Positions 52,889 to 64,000 of a stretch of 64,000 nucleotides of DNA are shown here, in pieces. The stretch lies in contig NC_079246.1 in assembly GCF_028009165.1 (NCBI RefSeq), forward strand, positions 3,348,001 through 3,412,000, in the 5' to 3' direction. Source of the stretch: Akanthomyces muscarius. Lineage: Eukaryota > Ascomycota > Sordariomycetes > Hypocreales > Cordycipitaceae. The stretch's first letter is position 1; each line of letters starts with the position of its first letter. The notes below the pieces were generated by a model. The model was not told the DNA's origin, made no database searches, and was given only the letters and a program-made list of their open reading frames with translations. The position numbers were made by a program, and so were the translations under genes.

Positions 52889-53703
52889 CTTCTGTCGGTG
52901 CCGGCCGTGCGACGTACTCTGGCACAGCTGGGGCCAACATTGCGACAGCTAGCTCCGGGGAGCGAGTCGTTGCAGTTGATTGTAAAGCCGCTCAGCCTAT
53001 CTAATCGGCCTGCCAATATTGCGATTATATGCGCTCGACGATTCGGCTCGGAGTGCACTAAAAGAAGGACAAAAGACGGACAAAAGACGCTGTTGATGAA
53101 GAAGGAAGCTGTTCTTGTCCAGTCCACAAGCTGCCAGATTAATGGTGATGGCAGGGGATGTGGCACAGCACACTGGACCCGCCACACGTGGCGCTTTGAC
53201 AGCCATACCAGACGGATTGCAGTGGTTACTTTAGGATGGCCAATTGGTTGGAAATGCGTTCGGAATTGGGCAGAGACTTGTTTTTGATTCATCATTTGTA
53301 GATTCGTTTTTTGTAGGAATGCTTGTGAGAATGGAGGATGGGCTGACCACGCACAGCAGCTTCTTGCGTTTATTTCTGGAGGCTGCATTGAGAATTTCAT
53401 CATCAGTCTCTAAGTATTGATACTGAAAGGGCTTTCCAAACTACTAAATTATCATATTTCGAGTATATGGCATTCTGGCTGGCGAATAGTCCTGAACTGA
53501 ACAGCTCCGTGTACACTCAAGTACTGCCCCTGCCCTGCGCCACACTTAAAGGTGTGGCTAGTGCCCTGCTAAACTGACGCGACAGTCGCTACAGCGAACG
53601 CGCCTCAAGCTACAACTTGAGCGCAAACGAGGACCAAGCATAGCCATCGCCATTCAAGACTTCGGATGCTCAGCCTGGGGTCCTTTAATCTCCGGCAGCG
53701 AAA
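52889..53703. promoter_or_regulatory. Divergent intergenic, BCH1-like / HIR3
   Basis: The 815 bp between divergent starts holds both promoters. A minus-strand open frame at 53403-52876 has no domain and is taken as chance. No obvious TATA box precedes HIR3. Confidence 0.4.
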
Positions 53704-56700
53704 ATGGTGCGATACTTGTCCCCGAAGCCGCATATTGAAGCTAACCGAGTGATGCAGCCTGCCTTCCAGGCCATCAACCTCGAGCCGGAGGAGAATATTG
53801 ACGAGCAGATTGACACCACGAAAGAGCTCCACGTACGACTTTTCGATGTCCATGCCACAGAACTACTTACCTGACAGATTTACAGGTAGATGAAGCGCTG
53901 AAGCTCTTCCAAAAGGCCCTTCGACTTCATGCGCAAGGGCCAGCGCATCGCACCGAAGCGGCGGAGGCCTATGAGGAACTATTCAAGTGCGAGATATTCA
54001 AATACCGCGAAGCGAGAACCGACTACGAGCGAGCTGAACGACAAATCGACGGAAAGCCTGATACTGTGGCACTCGAAGCCTTCTCCGCTGGCCTGGATGT
54101 TGATGCTGGTGGCGCCGACGGCGTCGCCGCAAGCCTAGCACAAGCGCTGTACATTTCGTACAAAAACTATGGCCAATTCTTCCTAGATAAGCTGAAAGAC
54201 TCCTTTGATCCGTCAAAGGGTGTGAAGAAGCTACCGTACGACGATGCCGCATACAAAATCCTCGATAACTGGGTCAAAGCTCTCGACCAGGACCCTTCAG
54301 ACCCAGAGCTTTGGCGCAAAACGTCACGATTTGCGGCGTCTATCAATAGCAGCCGTCTCAAGAGATTCTGCTTAGAGGCAGCCATCGAGCTCGATGATGA
54401 CCCGACGATAGAAGAAGTTGAGCCGCCATCCTTGGCAGAGGGCTGGGCCGGCGAGCAGCTGAAAAATCACTTGAACGTGCTCAACGATGAAATGGCCTTG
54501 ACACATCCGAGCATGACGCCATGGGTTGATCGTGAAATGCCAGATATACTGAAAGCCCGTCTCGATCCAATCACATTTTTGCCTGACCCTACAGCACAGC
54601 TTACTCCTCCACCGTCAAGCCCACCACAAGAAGCCGAGGTGGCTGAGGATGTGTCCATGGCTGATGGAGAAGATCAAGAGCCCATATCTTCATGGACCCA
54701 ACTTGCCGAGTCACTCATAAAAAGCCTGGATAATGTCAATGCCGCAGTTATAACCTGCCGACATATTGTGTCGACACCAGACGGAGAAGTGAATGATGCA
54801 CCAAATGAAATTGCACCATCGACTGAGCAAGAGGTCGTCGAAGAGCCGGAAAAGGTCGACGAGATATCAGCAGAGAAAGAGGCTGACGAGAAAACAAAGG
54901 GCAGCGCTGATAGGTCAGAGAGTCCGACAAAGCCAACTGAGCCCTCGCAGAAAGAGCGCAGCGCGTCAATACCGAACCGAAAAAGATCACAGTCTATGGC
55001 AGGTCTAGCAGAAGGTACTGAAGAGGAGATTGGCACCTCGACGCGAAGTAAGCGAGTTCGTCGTCGAACTGACATGACAAGTATCGAGGAGCCCGCAAAT
55101 CCCACAGTCACAGTCGCCGCGCAGCTGCGGGCTTATCAGGAGTCGGACCAAAACCTCTTTCAAGTGACCAAGAACATACTCGAAAGCATCGGAGTCGAGG
55201 ACAAGACAACTTTTGATGTCCTCAGCCAGATTCAGGAAATCTCCTGCAGCGACATTCGACCAGCCAAATTCTCAAATGTTGCAGCCCAAGACTTGCACGT
55301 CACGTTCGAAAAGTTTAGCGACACCACGGCGAATGTCTTGCTTAACAAGAAGACCCAACCCTCGCTCAGCCTATCGTCATTCCTCGAGAATGCCAAGTCT
55401 AGCCAGCAGGACCAGACTCCAGCAGCAATGTTTGACGAAAAGAAAGGATTACAACAATTCGCCGACTTTGTTTCTGCGCGCCAGGATTGGATTACCACAG
55501 CAGATGTTGTCTATCAGTGGCTTCTTGAGCTTAGCAAAAGCTACGCCGAGCAGCAGTGGCCAGCAACGCTCAAGACAGCGGTGCTCGACATGCTGGACAC
55601 AGCCGATTTTATCATTTACGAGCGTGTCACCTCAGACTTGCAGCTTGCTATTCAAACAAAGGACAAAAAGGCGTTGTTGGCATTATCAAATGTCATTCCC
55701 ATGCTTTACGAGCTGCATATCGATGTCTACGAGCGCTACACCAGCCCTACGAGCGTAGTGGACCCCATCACTCGGGTGAAAACGAAAGACAGACTCGGCC
55801 GCTGGCTGAACGTTGCATCGTACTATGCTCGCTCCTTGGGCCGTCCAGCTAGCGATCCGCTCTGCGTCCGCTTTCTTTGGGCTTCGGTAATGGCGTCGGC
55901 ATTAGCAGACGACCCTGTTCGCGAGCATATCCTTGCCATGTGGACGTCCCTGCGAGAATTTCTCGCCCAAGAAAAGGTTGAGCCCATGATTCTCCCAAAC
56001 AACGCTGCCATGTCGAGTATTTCAGCGGCTGCCGCTGATCGAGAAATCTCAAAGCTCAACACAATGGACTTCTTCCTCAACCTATTCCAGGAGAACATGA
56101 CGGACCCATTGCCAGTCATTGATATTCTTGAGCCTGTACTGAATCCGTCGTCTGTTCATACTGCTCCTGAAAAAGGGCCCGAGCTAGCTCAGGACGAAGA
56201 GGAGACTGAGAAAGCTGATGACGCGACGAAGCCGATATCCGAATGCGCTACGCAAGGAATGCAAGACTTGTGGAAGTTTCTGGAGAATAGCAGCATTGAG
56301 TTGCGACTTTTCCTGTGGTCCCGCCTTGGCGATGCATATGAAGCCATTAGCTATACGACCAAGAGATTCTCGTGCTTGTTAAAGAGCATCGAGATGATTG
56401 TCGATGACTTTAGCAGCGACGGGTACATCAACATGCAGGAAGATTCCCGACGGATGCTTCTGATGAAAACGATGAAGTCCCTGGACGAACTCCTTGTCGA
56501 TGCCTTGGTCATGGCCCTCAGCGACAAAAGCGCTTTCGACATTATTGACGACGGCCACATTAAGCAGAGCGCCGCTGCACTGGCTCGTCTCAGCACGGTT
56601 CTGCATTCAATATCATTATTTGAGGACGAGGTTAGGGTGGGTCTTATCAATGCTAAATCAAGCAACTTGTTCCAGTCGCTTTTGAGCAAGCTTCGCGAGA

Positions 56701-59700
56701 TGCAGGTTCGTAACTGGTGTTTGCTGTACACCTTGATCAAGCAAGACATCTTTTCGAACAAGGAAATCCTGAAACCAGAAAACGAACTGGCAACATTACT
56801 TGCTGCAGTCCATCTCTCTATTGGTCATCGCAAATTCTGCAAGGTGTCAAACAAGGTGTTCCTGAATCTCATGCGAGTGGAGCTCCTCAGCTTGAAGGAT
56901 GTCGAGAATTGGGAGGACCACCTTGGCCAAGTCTTGTACGACATTTACGGCCTCAAGATTGGCGTTGGTATCTGGGAGCTGCAGGATCACGGTTGTCCCT
57001 ATGAGAAGCTGGAGAAGCGACAGACGATGCAGCTTGCAGACAAAATCATGACCCTGGCCAGTCGGTTCTCGCTCAAGGACTTACTCAAGTCTGACCTAAA
57101 GACAACCATCGACCACATGCAGTCCACTATCGGCCAAACCAAATCGACGCCGCAAATGATTCATAACCTACGAAATTTCACAGAAGTGCTGAAGAAACCC
57201 ATTCACCCGTTGCGCCTGTATCGTGCATTGGCGGGCAGCGTCGCTATGGACTCGGTGACCGTCAATATCCCGGAAGCAGCATTGGCAAATGGCGGGTGGT
57301 TCTTCCTGCTAGGCATGATTGCTCTGACAAAGTTCAAGGGTGTGGAGCTCAATCGTCGGCAGACACCCGGAGCCACCGACGACCTCCGAATTGGCGCAAC
57401 TTTCCTGCGCTTGCAGCTCCAGTTCACGGCCGATAAATGGGATGCATGGTTTCGCCTCGCAGAATGCTTCGACTATGAACTGGACGAATCGGTTCTATGG
57501 ACAGCAGATAAGATCAACAAGGACAGAGCTGATCTGGTCAAACTCCAACGGAATGCAATCCACTGCTACACCCTGGCACTGTCGCATTCCCACAATCGCG
57601 AGGCGGATACCAAAGACGGCGATGCACTTCACGACTTGTACTATAAATTTGCGACACGAATGTATTCTTCAAGCAGAGAACCCTTTGCCATGGAGCCATT
57701 TCAGCACGCAGAACAGGAGCGATTCTTTATCGAAGACATGGGCGCCGGTACATTCAAGAAGATTGTGCACGACCAGATGACCAAGCACCAGGTGTGGAAG
57801 TTTGCAGCAAAACTTTACAAGATGGCCATTGAGCGGAAGCCCGGCAATTGGAAGAACCACTACATGCTGGCGAAATGCTACTGGAAGCTGTTCCGGAATC
57901 CCGAGGAATTCATCGAGGGTCAGGCATCCAAGACCAAAATCACAACCGACATGATTATCGATGCACTCAAGCATTCCACTGCAGCTGCCTTTAAGCCGCG
58001 CAAGTCAAAGAGCAGCGATCCCATCTTGGAGCCTCACTATAAAATTGTCTCTATCCTACACAAGATGGTAATGGCCAAAGACATCACGGCTGCCAAGGCG
58101 GCCGAGATTCTCTCCGCACAGCCATTTGGCGTCGCAGTCAATCCCAACGACCACTTTGCTGGCTTTTCGGAGCCCGAAGACTGGGAAGAATACATTATTC
58201 GCAACTTGACAAAGCTTCGAGACAAGGACAAGTCCAACTGGCACCACAGGATCGTCATGCGCCATGCCAAGATTCTGTTCAACGAGACCACTCCCAAGGA
58301 CAGCCCCGATGCACTCGTGGAGGCCAAGGCAGCTTTCAGTATTCTAAGAGACAATATGTTTACCAAGACCATGGTGATGAATGTCTGGAAGTGCGATGCC
58401 GAACGCCCGGGCCGCCACCATGTGTTTACAGAACAGTACACTCGATTCATGGTCAGGCTACTGGTCATTATGGGCAACCGCGTCGATCTCGAGCTGTTGC
58501 TTCGCCGTCTCCGAAAGAAGAGTGCCGATTTTTACCACTTCAACGATCTATGGTACTCATGCTCTGTGGCATATGTCTCTCTCATTCGCGAGGCTCACAG
58601 CATCCCCATTGTCAGTGAAGACGTTTTCAAGGCACTCTCGATGGAAGAGTTTGAAATTTTTAGTGAACGCATCACTGCGTGGGCTGGAGGCGAGGGTCCC
58701 CATATCCCAGCCTTTGAGTGTATGAAGGAAGCGGTTGAACTCAAGAAGCTTAACGGAAATCTCATGAAAGCCGCCCCTATGGACGATATCATCAACGACT
58801 GCTACTCTAAAATTTATACCGATGTCGCAACCAGCCTGCCTGGTCCTGAGCCAAGCAAGGTCATCGAGGAGCGTAATCAAGCCAAGGAAATTACCGACCG
58901 CTTGGAAGCAGCCAAGGAAGCGGAAAAGCCCTCCGCAGTTGATGGCAACAAGGAAGACGCTGTTGGAGCAAAGACCAATGGCGAGAACCCGACAGACGAA
59001 AGAACAACCACAGAGAAGCCCTTGGGTCTTCTCGGCAGTCTACTGAACCCCGCCATGGAAATTGACAGTCGTGCTGGAACGGCCACGCCGATGGATGCAG
59101 AAAAGTCGGAAGCTGCGCCTCGCAGAAAGACTGGTGTTAGACGACCGGACATCCTTCGCAAGGCTGAGCAGGCCGTGGTCCGCGCTCTGGAGCCGCCCAA
59201 GTCTACCGCGAAGAGTCGCAAGAGCAGTGTCTCTAGCGCCAAGAGAGGAAGCCATACACCGAACGTTGCTATGAGCGACGACGATAGTGAGGACGACAGC
59301 CCCGAAGCACAGATGCGCCGCGAGGCTCGCGAGATGCACGAGACTGGACCTACGGTTGACATGCTAGGCCTTCTGGACTCGGGCGATGATAGTGATCTGA
59401 GCGATGCGCCTGAAGGATACGATGAGGAGGTATCCGAGGGTCTGCTGAATCTTGGCCGTCACGGTGGCACTAGTGGCGACGACGCCGACAGCGAAGATGA
59501 AGGCGAGGGTTATCCTACAATGGCTATTGCCCCTGTTGGGCATGACGCGGAAATTGTCGACGTTCCGCGAGAGCACGAATTTGAGGATGACCACTTTGAT
59601 GACGAACCCCTTGAAGACGAAACCATTGAGGATGAGATTCATGCTGCCGGAGTCGTGGAGGATGGCGAGGAGGCTGATCTTGAGGATGAAGAGGGAGAAG

Positions 59701-60155
59701 AAGAATTAGAGGGCGAGGAAGGTGAGGAACTAGAAGGGGAAGAACAGCAAGAAGAAGAAGGCGAGGAAGGAGAAGAAATTGAAGGTGAGGAAGAGGAGGG
59801 CGACGAGGAAGAGGGTGAAGATGAAGAGGAGGTCGAAGAAGAGGAGGGCGAAGGCGAAGAGGGAGAAGGAGAGGAAGGTGAAGAAGAGGAAGGCGAAGAT
59901 GAAGAGGGTGAAGATGAAGAGGGCGACGAGGGCGACGAGGGCGACGAGGGCGAAGAAGGAGAAGAAGGAGAAGATGGAGAAGAAGAAGAGGAAGAAGAGG
60001 GCGAGGAAGGTGAAGAGGGTGAGGAAGAAGAAGATGGCGAGGAAGAAGAAGATGGGGAGGAAGATGAAGAAGAAGGCGAAGAAGGCGAAGAAGAAGAGGA
60101 CCAGGACGAAGACGAAGAAATGGAAGATGCAGAGGAGGACGACCCAGACCGATGA
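53704..60155 (+). CDS. HIR3: HIR3/CABIN1 histone chaperone complex subunit
   Basis: The predicted protein has 2132 residues, with exons 53704-53832 and 53886-60155 joined in phase as [19 protein letters not shown]3 (human CABIN1) is the large TPR scaffold of the HIR complex, which deposits histone H3-H4 independently of replication and represses histone genes. TPR-like repeats appear at the N-terminus ([34 protein letters not shown]) and later ([34 protein letters not shown]). Ser/Lys-rich and Pro-rich segments follow. The last roughly 170 residues (from about 1960) are almost only Glu, Asp and Gly. A second in-frame ATG at 53752 ([14 protein letters not shown]) is closer to the usual family start. 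The 53704 ATG has the better context (AAAATGG). Confidence 0.9.
59640..60150 (+). repeat. GA-rich coding minisatellite (acidic tail of HIR3)
   Basis: About 510 bp of GAGGAAGGCGA-type words with strong purine bias on the plus strand encode the acidic Glu/Gly/Asp tail. Local exact repeats such as GGCGACGAGGGCGACGAG occur. The antisense is a Ser/Pro-rich open frame with no other support. Confidence 0.85.
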
Positions 60156-60433
60156 TTACGCTTGGGCATTAATCTTGTGTTTGTTTGTATAGCTATGGGA
60201 TATGATATTTGCTTCTGCACGGCGTCAACTGGAGTATTACTGGGAACGGAAACTGAGCTGTAAAAAGATCCTGTCACCAAATAGATGGTCATTCTAAATT
60301 GATTAAAAAATAAGCCATAACTCCATACTTTTTTGTGTACCCCAAACTCGGGGCTATCAACCGGGTATTCCTCATCAATTGTGTCTAAAGTGATGCCCCT
60401 TTTCCGTGAAGCAATTTGTTCTTGAAAGTATCT
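60156..60433. other. Short intergenic between convergent genes
   Basis: The 3' regions of HIR3 (+) and RRP3 (-). Nothing else recognised. Confidence 0.45.
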
Positions 60434-61951
60434 TTACCGCTCCTCTCTGTCCATGTCCTCTCGCCTCCGCTTGTTGCCGCGGTCGCCTCGGCCCTTCCTT
60501 GACGTGGCGCCCTTGTTGCGCGACTCCATGATGTTGTTCATCTCGAGGCGCGCATGGCGCTGCGCCTCCTCGACGCGCCTCTTGAAAGCCATGACCTCTT
60601 CCTTTTCCGTCGGGTACTCGCCGAGCTTCTTGCCCAGCGCGGCCTCGATGCGCATGAAGAGCTCGAGGTCGTACTGCGTGACCAGGCTGATGGCGACGCC
60701 AGACTTGCCCGCACGCGCGGTACGGCCGACTCTGTGGATGTACGTCTTGGAGTCGGAGGGGATGTCGTAGTTTAGGACGACGTCGACGCTCGGAATATCC
60801 AGACCACGGGCGGCGACGTCGGTGGCGACGAGAATCTCGCGCATGCCGCCGCGGAACTTGTTGAGGGCGCCGAGACGCGCCGACTGGGAAAGCTGGCCGT
60901 GCAGGGGAATAGCGCCGAAGCCGAGGGTGCGGAGGAGGATTGCGCAGCGCTGCGTCTCGTAAACGGTGCGGGTGAAGACGATGCACGACTTGCCGGCAAA
61001 CTCGTTGATGATGTGAATGAGGTAGGTATCTTTGTCGGCGTGGGGGAGGAAGACGTAGTGCTGGAGCAGCGTGGAAACGGTCTGGTACTTGTTGGAGGAG
61101 ACGCTGACGCGGACGGGGTCGCGGAGTGAGGCGCGCTGCAGCGACTCGACGCGGGAGCTCATGGTGGCGGAGAAGAGGTAGGTGCGGCGCTCGCGGGGGA
61201 TGAACTTGAGCAGCTTGTCGATGCTGGGGCCAAAGTCCATGTCGAGCAGGCGGTCGGCCTCGTCCATGACGAGGTACTTGAGCGTGCGCAGCGAGAAGCC
61301 CTTTGTCTTTTCGAGGTGGTCGACGAGGCGGCCGGGGGTTGCCACGATGACGTGCGGCTTCTTGCCGAGCGCGATGGACTGCGGCACCATGTCGAGACCG
61401 CCGACGATGACGGCGCAGCGCAGCGAGATGAGCGCGCCGAGCGCCTCGAACGTCTGGCCAATCTGCGCCGCCAGCTCGCGCGTCGGCGCGAGGACGAGGC
61501 CGAACAGCGGCTGCGGCTTGTCGAGCAGCGCCTGCAGCATGGGCAGCGCAAAGGCGGCCGTTTTGCCGGAGCCAGTCTCGGCGAGGCCGATTACGTCGCG
61601 GCCCTCGAGGGCGACGGGGATCGACTTGGCTTGGATGCCGGTCGGGGTCTTGTAGCCGAGGGCTTCGCAGGATTCGCAGAGGGCCTCGACGATACCCTGA
61701 GGAGGTTAGCATACACGGCCGTGTGGTGGAGTTTTCAACCGCTAGGGCTACAGGGAGCGCACAAGTTCTTTAAAGGTTTTCGCCTGCACTTCTTCCTCGC
61801 CATCGGGCTGGGCATCGACCGTCTCCGACTCGTCTTCGGATTCGCTGTTGGAGACGGCTTCTTCAGATTCACTGCTGGAGACGGCTTCTTCGGGCTCGGG
61901 GCGTTTCGAGGGCACGCTGCGCGAGACTTTGCGTCGCTTGAGGTCGGCCAT
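60434..61951 (-). CDS. RRP3: ATP-dependent rRNA helicase RRP3 (DDX47)
   Basis: The predicted protein has 483 residues, with exons 61951-61763 and 61696-60434 joined in phase as [19 protein letters not shown]. It is a DEAD-box RNA helicase needed for early pre-rRNA cleavage and 18S rRNA production in the nucleolus. The motifs in order are: Q motif ([17 protein letters not shown]), motif I AETGSGKT (102-109), Ia APTRELA, motif II DEAD (208-211), motif III SAT (239-241), [16 protein letters not shown] and [10 protein letters not shown]. The N-terminal exon is acidic and Ser-rich ([16 protein letters not shown]). The C-terminus is basic ([14 protein letters not shown]), as in RRP3. The start is [12 protein letters not shown]. 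It is divergent from SSF1. Confidence 0.94.
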
Positions 61952-62246
61952 GATGACTTTGTTCAAATTGAAGAGACAAAATCAGTAAAAAAGACAACAA
62001 ATGTAGAATAAATAGCCTGTCGTCGAAAAGTCTACTGTCGACTAATAAGTCTGGATGACCGCCGCCAGAAAATTTTAGCGGGGAAGATTTTAGCGCACGT
62101 GTGATAAGAGGCTTATCGCGGTCCCTCCAAAACTTTTTTTTTGGCTGGTCGATGCTGCCGGCGATGCCATTTTTTTTTAGGCCAAGTCATTGACATTGCC
62201 GTTTTCTTCACTTTCAAGCCAATTGAAACCATAAAATACCTTCACA
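61952..62246. promoter_or_regulatory. Bidirectional ribosome-biogenesis promoter (RRP3 / SSF1)
   Basis: The 295 bp between the two start codons contain, in order: AAAATTTT at 62069-62076, identical to the core of the yeast rRNA-processing element (RRPE); a second GATTTTAGCG word; CACGTG (62096-62101); and an inverted pair GATAAG (62103-62108) / CTTATC (62112-62117), which also reads GCGATAAG, one base from the yeast PAC element. Two T-rich tracts follow toward SSF1. Recognition of these words is by similarity only. Confidence 0.6.
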
Positions 62247-63608
62247 ATGGCCCGCCGCAGAGTAAAGAAGAGAACCCACATGGGCTTCAACAACCCCGAG
62301 TCCAATATCCAGGGCCATGCGACCGCCAAAGACCCCAAGAGCATGGTCATTCGCATTGGTGCTGGCGAGGTCGGTACCAGCGTCAGCCAGCTCGCTACCG
62401 ATGTGCGCAAAGTCATGGAGCCTGGAACGGCGAGCCGACTGAAGGAGCGCAGGGCCAACAAGCTCAAGGACTACCTCGCCATGTGCGGTCCGCTGGGCGT
62501 GACGCATCTAATGCTCTTTTCCCGATCCGAGAGCGGCAACACAAATCTGCGCGTGGCACTGACACCGCGCGGCCCGACAATGAACTTTCGCGTGGATCAA
62601 TACTCGCTCTGCAGAGATGTGCAGAAGATTCAGAAGCATCCCAAGGGCATGGGCAAGGAGTTTCTCACAGCGCCTCTGGTATGTCGAAGACGAACGACCG
62701 GCCAGAAGAAATGCTAACAGACGCAGCTTGTCATGAATAATATGAGTCGTCCCGACGCCGACAACAACTCCAAAGTACCAAAGCATCTCGAGTCTCTGGC
62801 TACGACCGTCTTCCGATCCATGTTTCCTCCCATCAACCCCCAGGCGACACCGCTCAAGTCGATTCGCCGAGTCGTCCTCATCAACCGTGAGCAGTCCGAA
62901 GAAGACGACGGCACTTTTGTCCTCAACTTCCGCCACTATGCCATCACAACGAGACACACCGGCGTCTCCAAACAGCTGCGCCGCATCAACGCCGCCGAGA
63001 AGCTCGTGACAACCAAGAACTCGCGCCAAGCACACATGCCCAACCTCAGCAAGCTGCAGGACATTGCCGACTACATGGTTGGCCAGGACGGCGAGGGTGG
63101 CTACATGACGGATGCCACCAGCGGCAGCGAAGCGGATACCGATGCCGAAGTCGAGGTCCTCGACGCGGCGCCGCGCAAGGTGCTATCGACAAAGGCGAGA
63201 TTGGCGGCCGAGCACAATGGCGAGGCAGAGCAGACCGAGGAGGGCACCGTGGAGCGCCGCGCCGTCAAGCTCGTCGAGCTAGGCCCACGCATGCGCCTAC
63301 GTCTGACCAAGGTTGAGGACGGGCTGTGCGGCGGCAAGATCATGTGGCACGAGTACATCAACAAGAGCAAGGACGAGGTCAAGGCGCTGGAGAAGCGATG
63401 GCAGAAGCGCCGCCAAGAAAAGGAGGCGCGCAAGAGTGAGCAGAAAGCCAACGTCGACCGCAAAAAGGCCGAGAAGGAGGCGCGCAAGGGCAACAAGGGC
63501 GGCGACGACGACGCGGACGAGGACATGGAGGACTATAGCGACTTTGACTACGAGGCTGGTGATGCCCAGGGCGGCGCGGGAGAGTGGGAGGACGAGGATG
63601 ACGAGTAG
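62247..63608 (+). CDS. SSF1: Ribosome biogenesis protein SSF1 (Brix domain, Peter Pan homologue)
   Basis: The predicted protein has 437 residues, with exons 62247-62678 and 62727-63608 joined in phase as FLTAPLLVMNNMSR. It is a nucleolar factor that binds pre-60S particles and is needed for 27S rRNA processing. The N-terminus is basic (MARRRVKKRTH). The Brix domain covers about residues 28-305: PKSMVIRIG, LKDYLAMCGPLGVTHLMLFS, RVALTPRGPTMNFRV and FRSMFPPINPQATPLKSIRRVVLIN. It ends in VELGPRMRLRLTKVEDGLCGG. The C-terminal tail alternates Lys/Glu coiled-coil sequence (RWQKRRQEKEARK) with an acidic end. It shares its promoter with RRP3. Confidence 0.94.
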
Positions 63609-64000
63609 GCGAAAACATGGTTGTTCTACATTTGGTTTGGCGTTTGGCGACTATCTGGAATCAGGACATGTAAATTTGCATAAGAAATATCATTCACGTC
63701 TCATTTGAACTGTTGAACTGAGTAGATGGTGATGGCTACCCTACGTTTTAAATGATGCCTGCATTTCGTGACGCAAAGGTTCAAAATAGCAAAGGATGTT
63801 CAAAAGAAATAGAGCATATTGATGATACCCTATTATAGAAGTAGCTATACTAGTGGTAGCAATAGTGGTAGTAGCAGCAATAGCAGCAACAGCAGCAACA
63901 GTAGCAATAGCAGCAACAGCAGCAGTAAGATCAGCGGCAGCGCGGAGAGCTTTTATACAGACAAACGCACTCCAGCGATGACTGCTATGAATCTAGTGTA
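63609..64000. other. Intergenic with microsatellite at the window end
   Basis: 3' region of SSF1. An imperfect (AGCAAC/AGCAAT)n repeat lies at 63848-63935. No gene. Confidence 0.5.
63848..63935. repeat. (AGCAAY)n microsatellite
   Basis: Units AGCAAT, AGCAAC and AGCAGC in tandem; the same type as 38423-38495. Confidence 0.75.

Noticed and set aside
59639..60292. 217-codon Ser/Pro-rich frame on the minus strand
   Set aside because: It is the antisense of the Glu/Gly/Asp tail of HIR3; GAG/GAA codons read backwards give Ser/Leu/Pro runs. No start context, intron or homology.

Overview
The window is nuclear DNA of a filamentous ascomycete, most likely a sordariomycete and probably of the order Hypocreales. 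The evidence is genes with short (45-80 nt) GT-AG introns carrying CTAAC/CTGAC-like branch sites, a fungal Zn2Cys6 regulator, a fungal cytochrome-b5-fused sphingolipid desaturase, secreted proteins with GPI-like tails, and transposon relics with the C-to-T/G-to-A decay typical of repeat-induced point mutation (RIP). The species is not fixed by the sequence.

Bases 1 to about 41500 are an accessory region, gene-poor and dominated by secreted, membrane and oxidoreductase genes. In order it holds: the 5' part of a cytochrome P450 (-); a RIP-decayed Tc1/mariner transposon with a second TA-flanked inverted-repeat element inserted near its left end; a phenolic acid decarboxylase (+); an L-amino-acid/methionine permease (-); a large secreted Asn/Ser/Thr-rich protein (+); a GMC flavo-oxidoreductase with a signal peptide and hydrophobic tail (+); a secreted, membrane-anchored protein resembling periplasmic binding proteins (-); a secreted SMP-30-like beta-propeller (-); a DJ-1/PfpI protein (-); a Gal80-like Gfo/Idh protein lacking the usual catalytic lysine (-), divergent from a Zn2Cys6 transcription factor (+); a delta-8 sphingolipid desaturase (-) divergent from a DUF1772 protein (+); a five-repeat Cys-rich GPI-type adhesin-like protein (-); and a small secreted protein (-). 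No polyketide or peptide synthetase backbone gene is present, so this is not a classical metabolite cluster.

Bases 41582 to 64000 are a conserved core region with dense housekeeping genes: an SH3-domain protein (-), an aldo/keto reductase whose first intron is in frame and could encode a mitochondrial presequence (+), a HIT-domain hydrolase (-), RNA polymerase subunit RPB12 (+), GPN1/NPA3, the GTPase needed for RNA polymerase II assembly and import (-), an exomer ChAPs subunit BCH1/BUD7 (-), HIR3/CABIN1 with a very long acidic tail (+), and the divergent ribosome-biogenesis pair RRP3 (-) and SSF1 (+), which share a 295-bp promoter.

The pairs most likely to work together are RRP3/SSF1 (shared promoter, same pathway), RPB12/GPN1 (convergent, same polymerase) and, as a hypothesis, the Gal80-like protein with its divergent Zn2Cys6 factor. 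Gene models were assembled by joining reading frames across GT-AG introns; every model below keeps phase from start to stop. Protein identities rest on motif recognition, not on a database search. I found no rRNA, tRNA or CRISPR.
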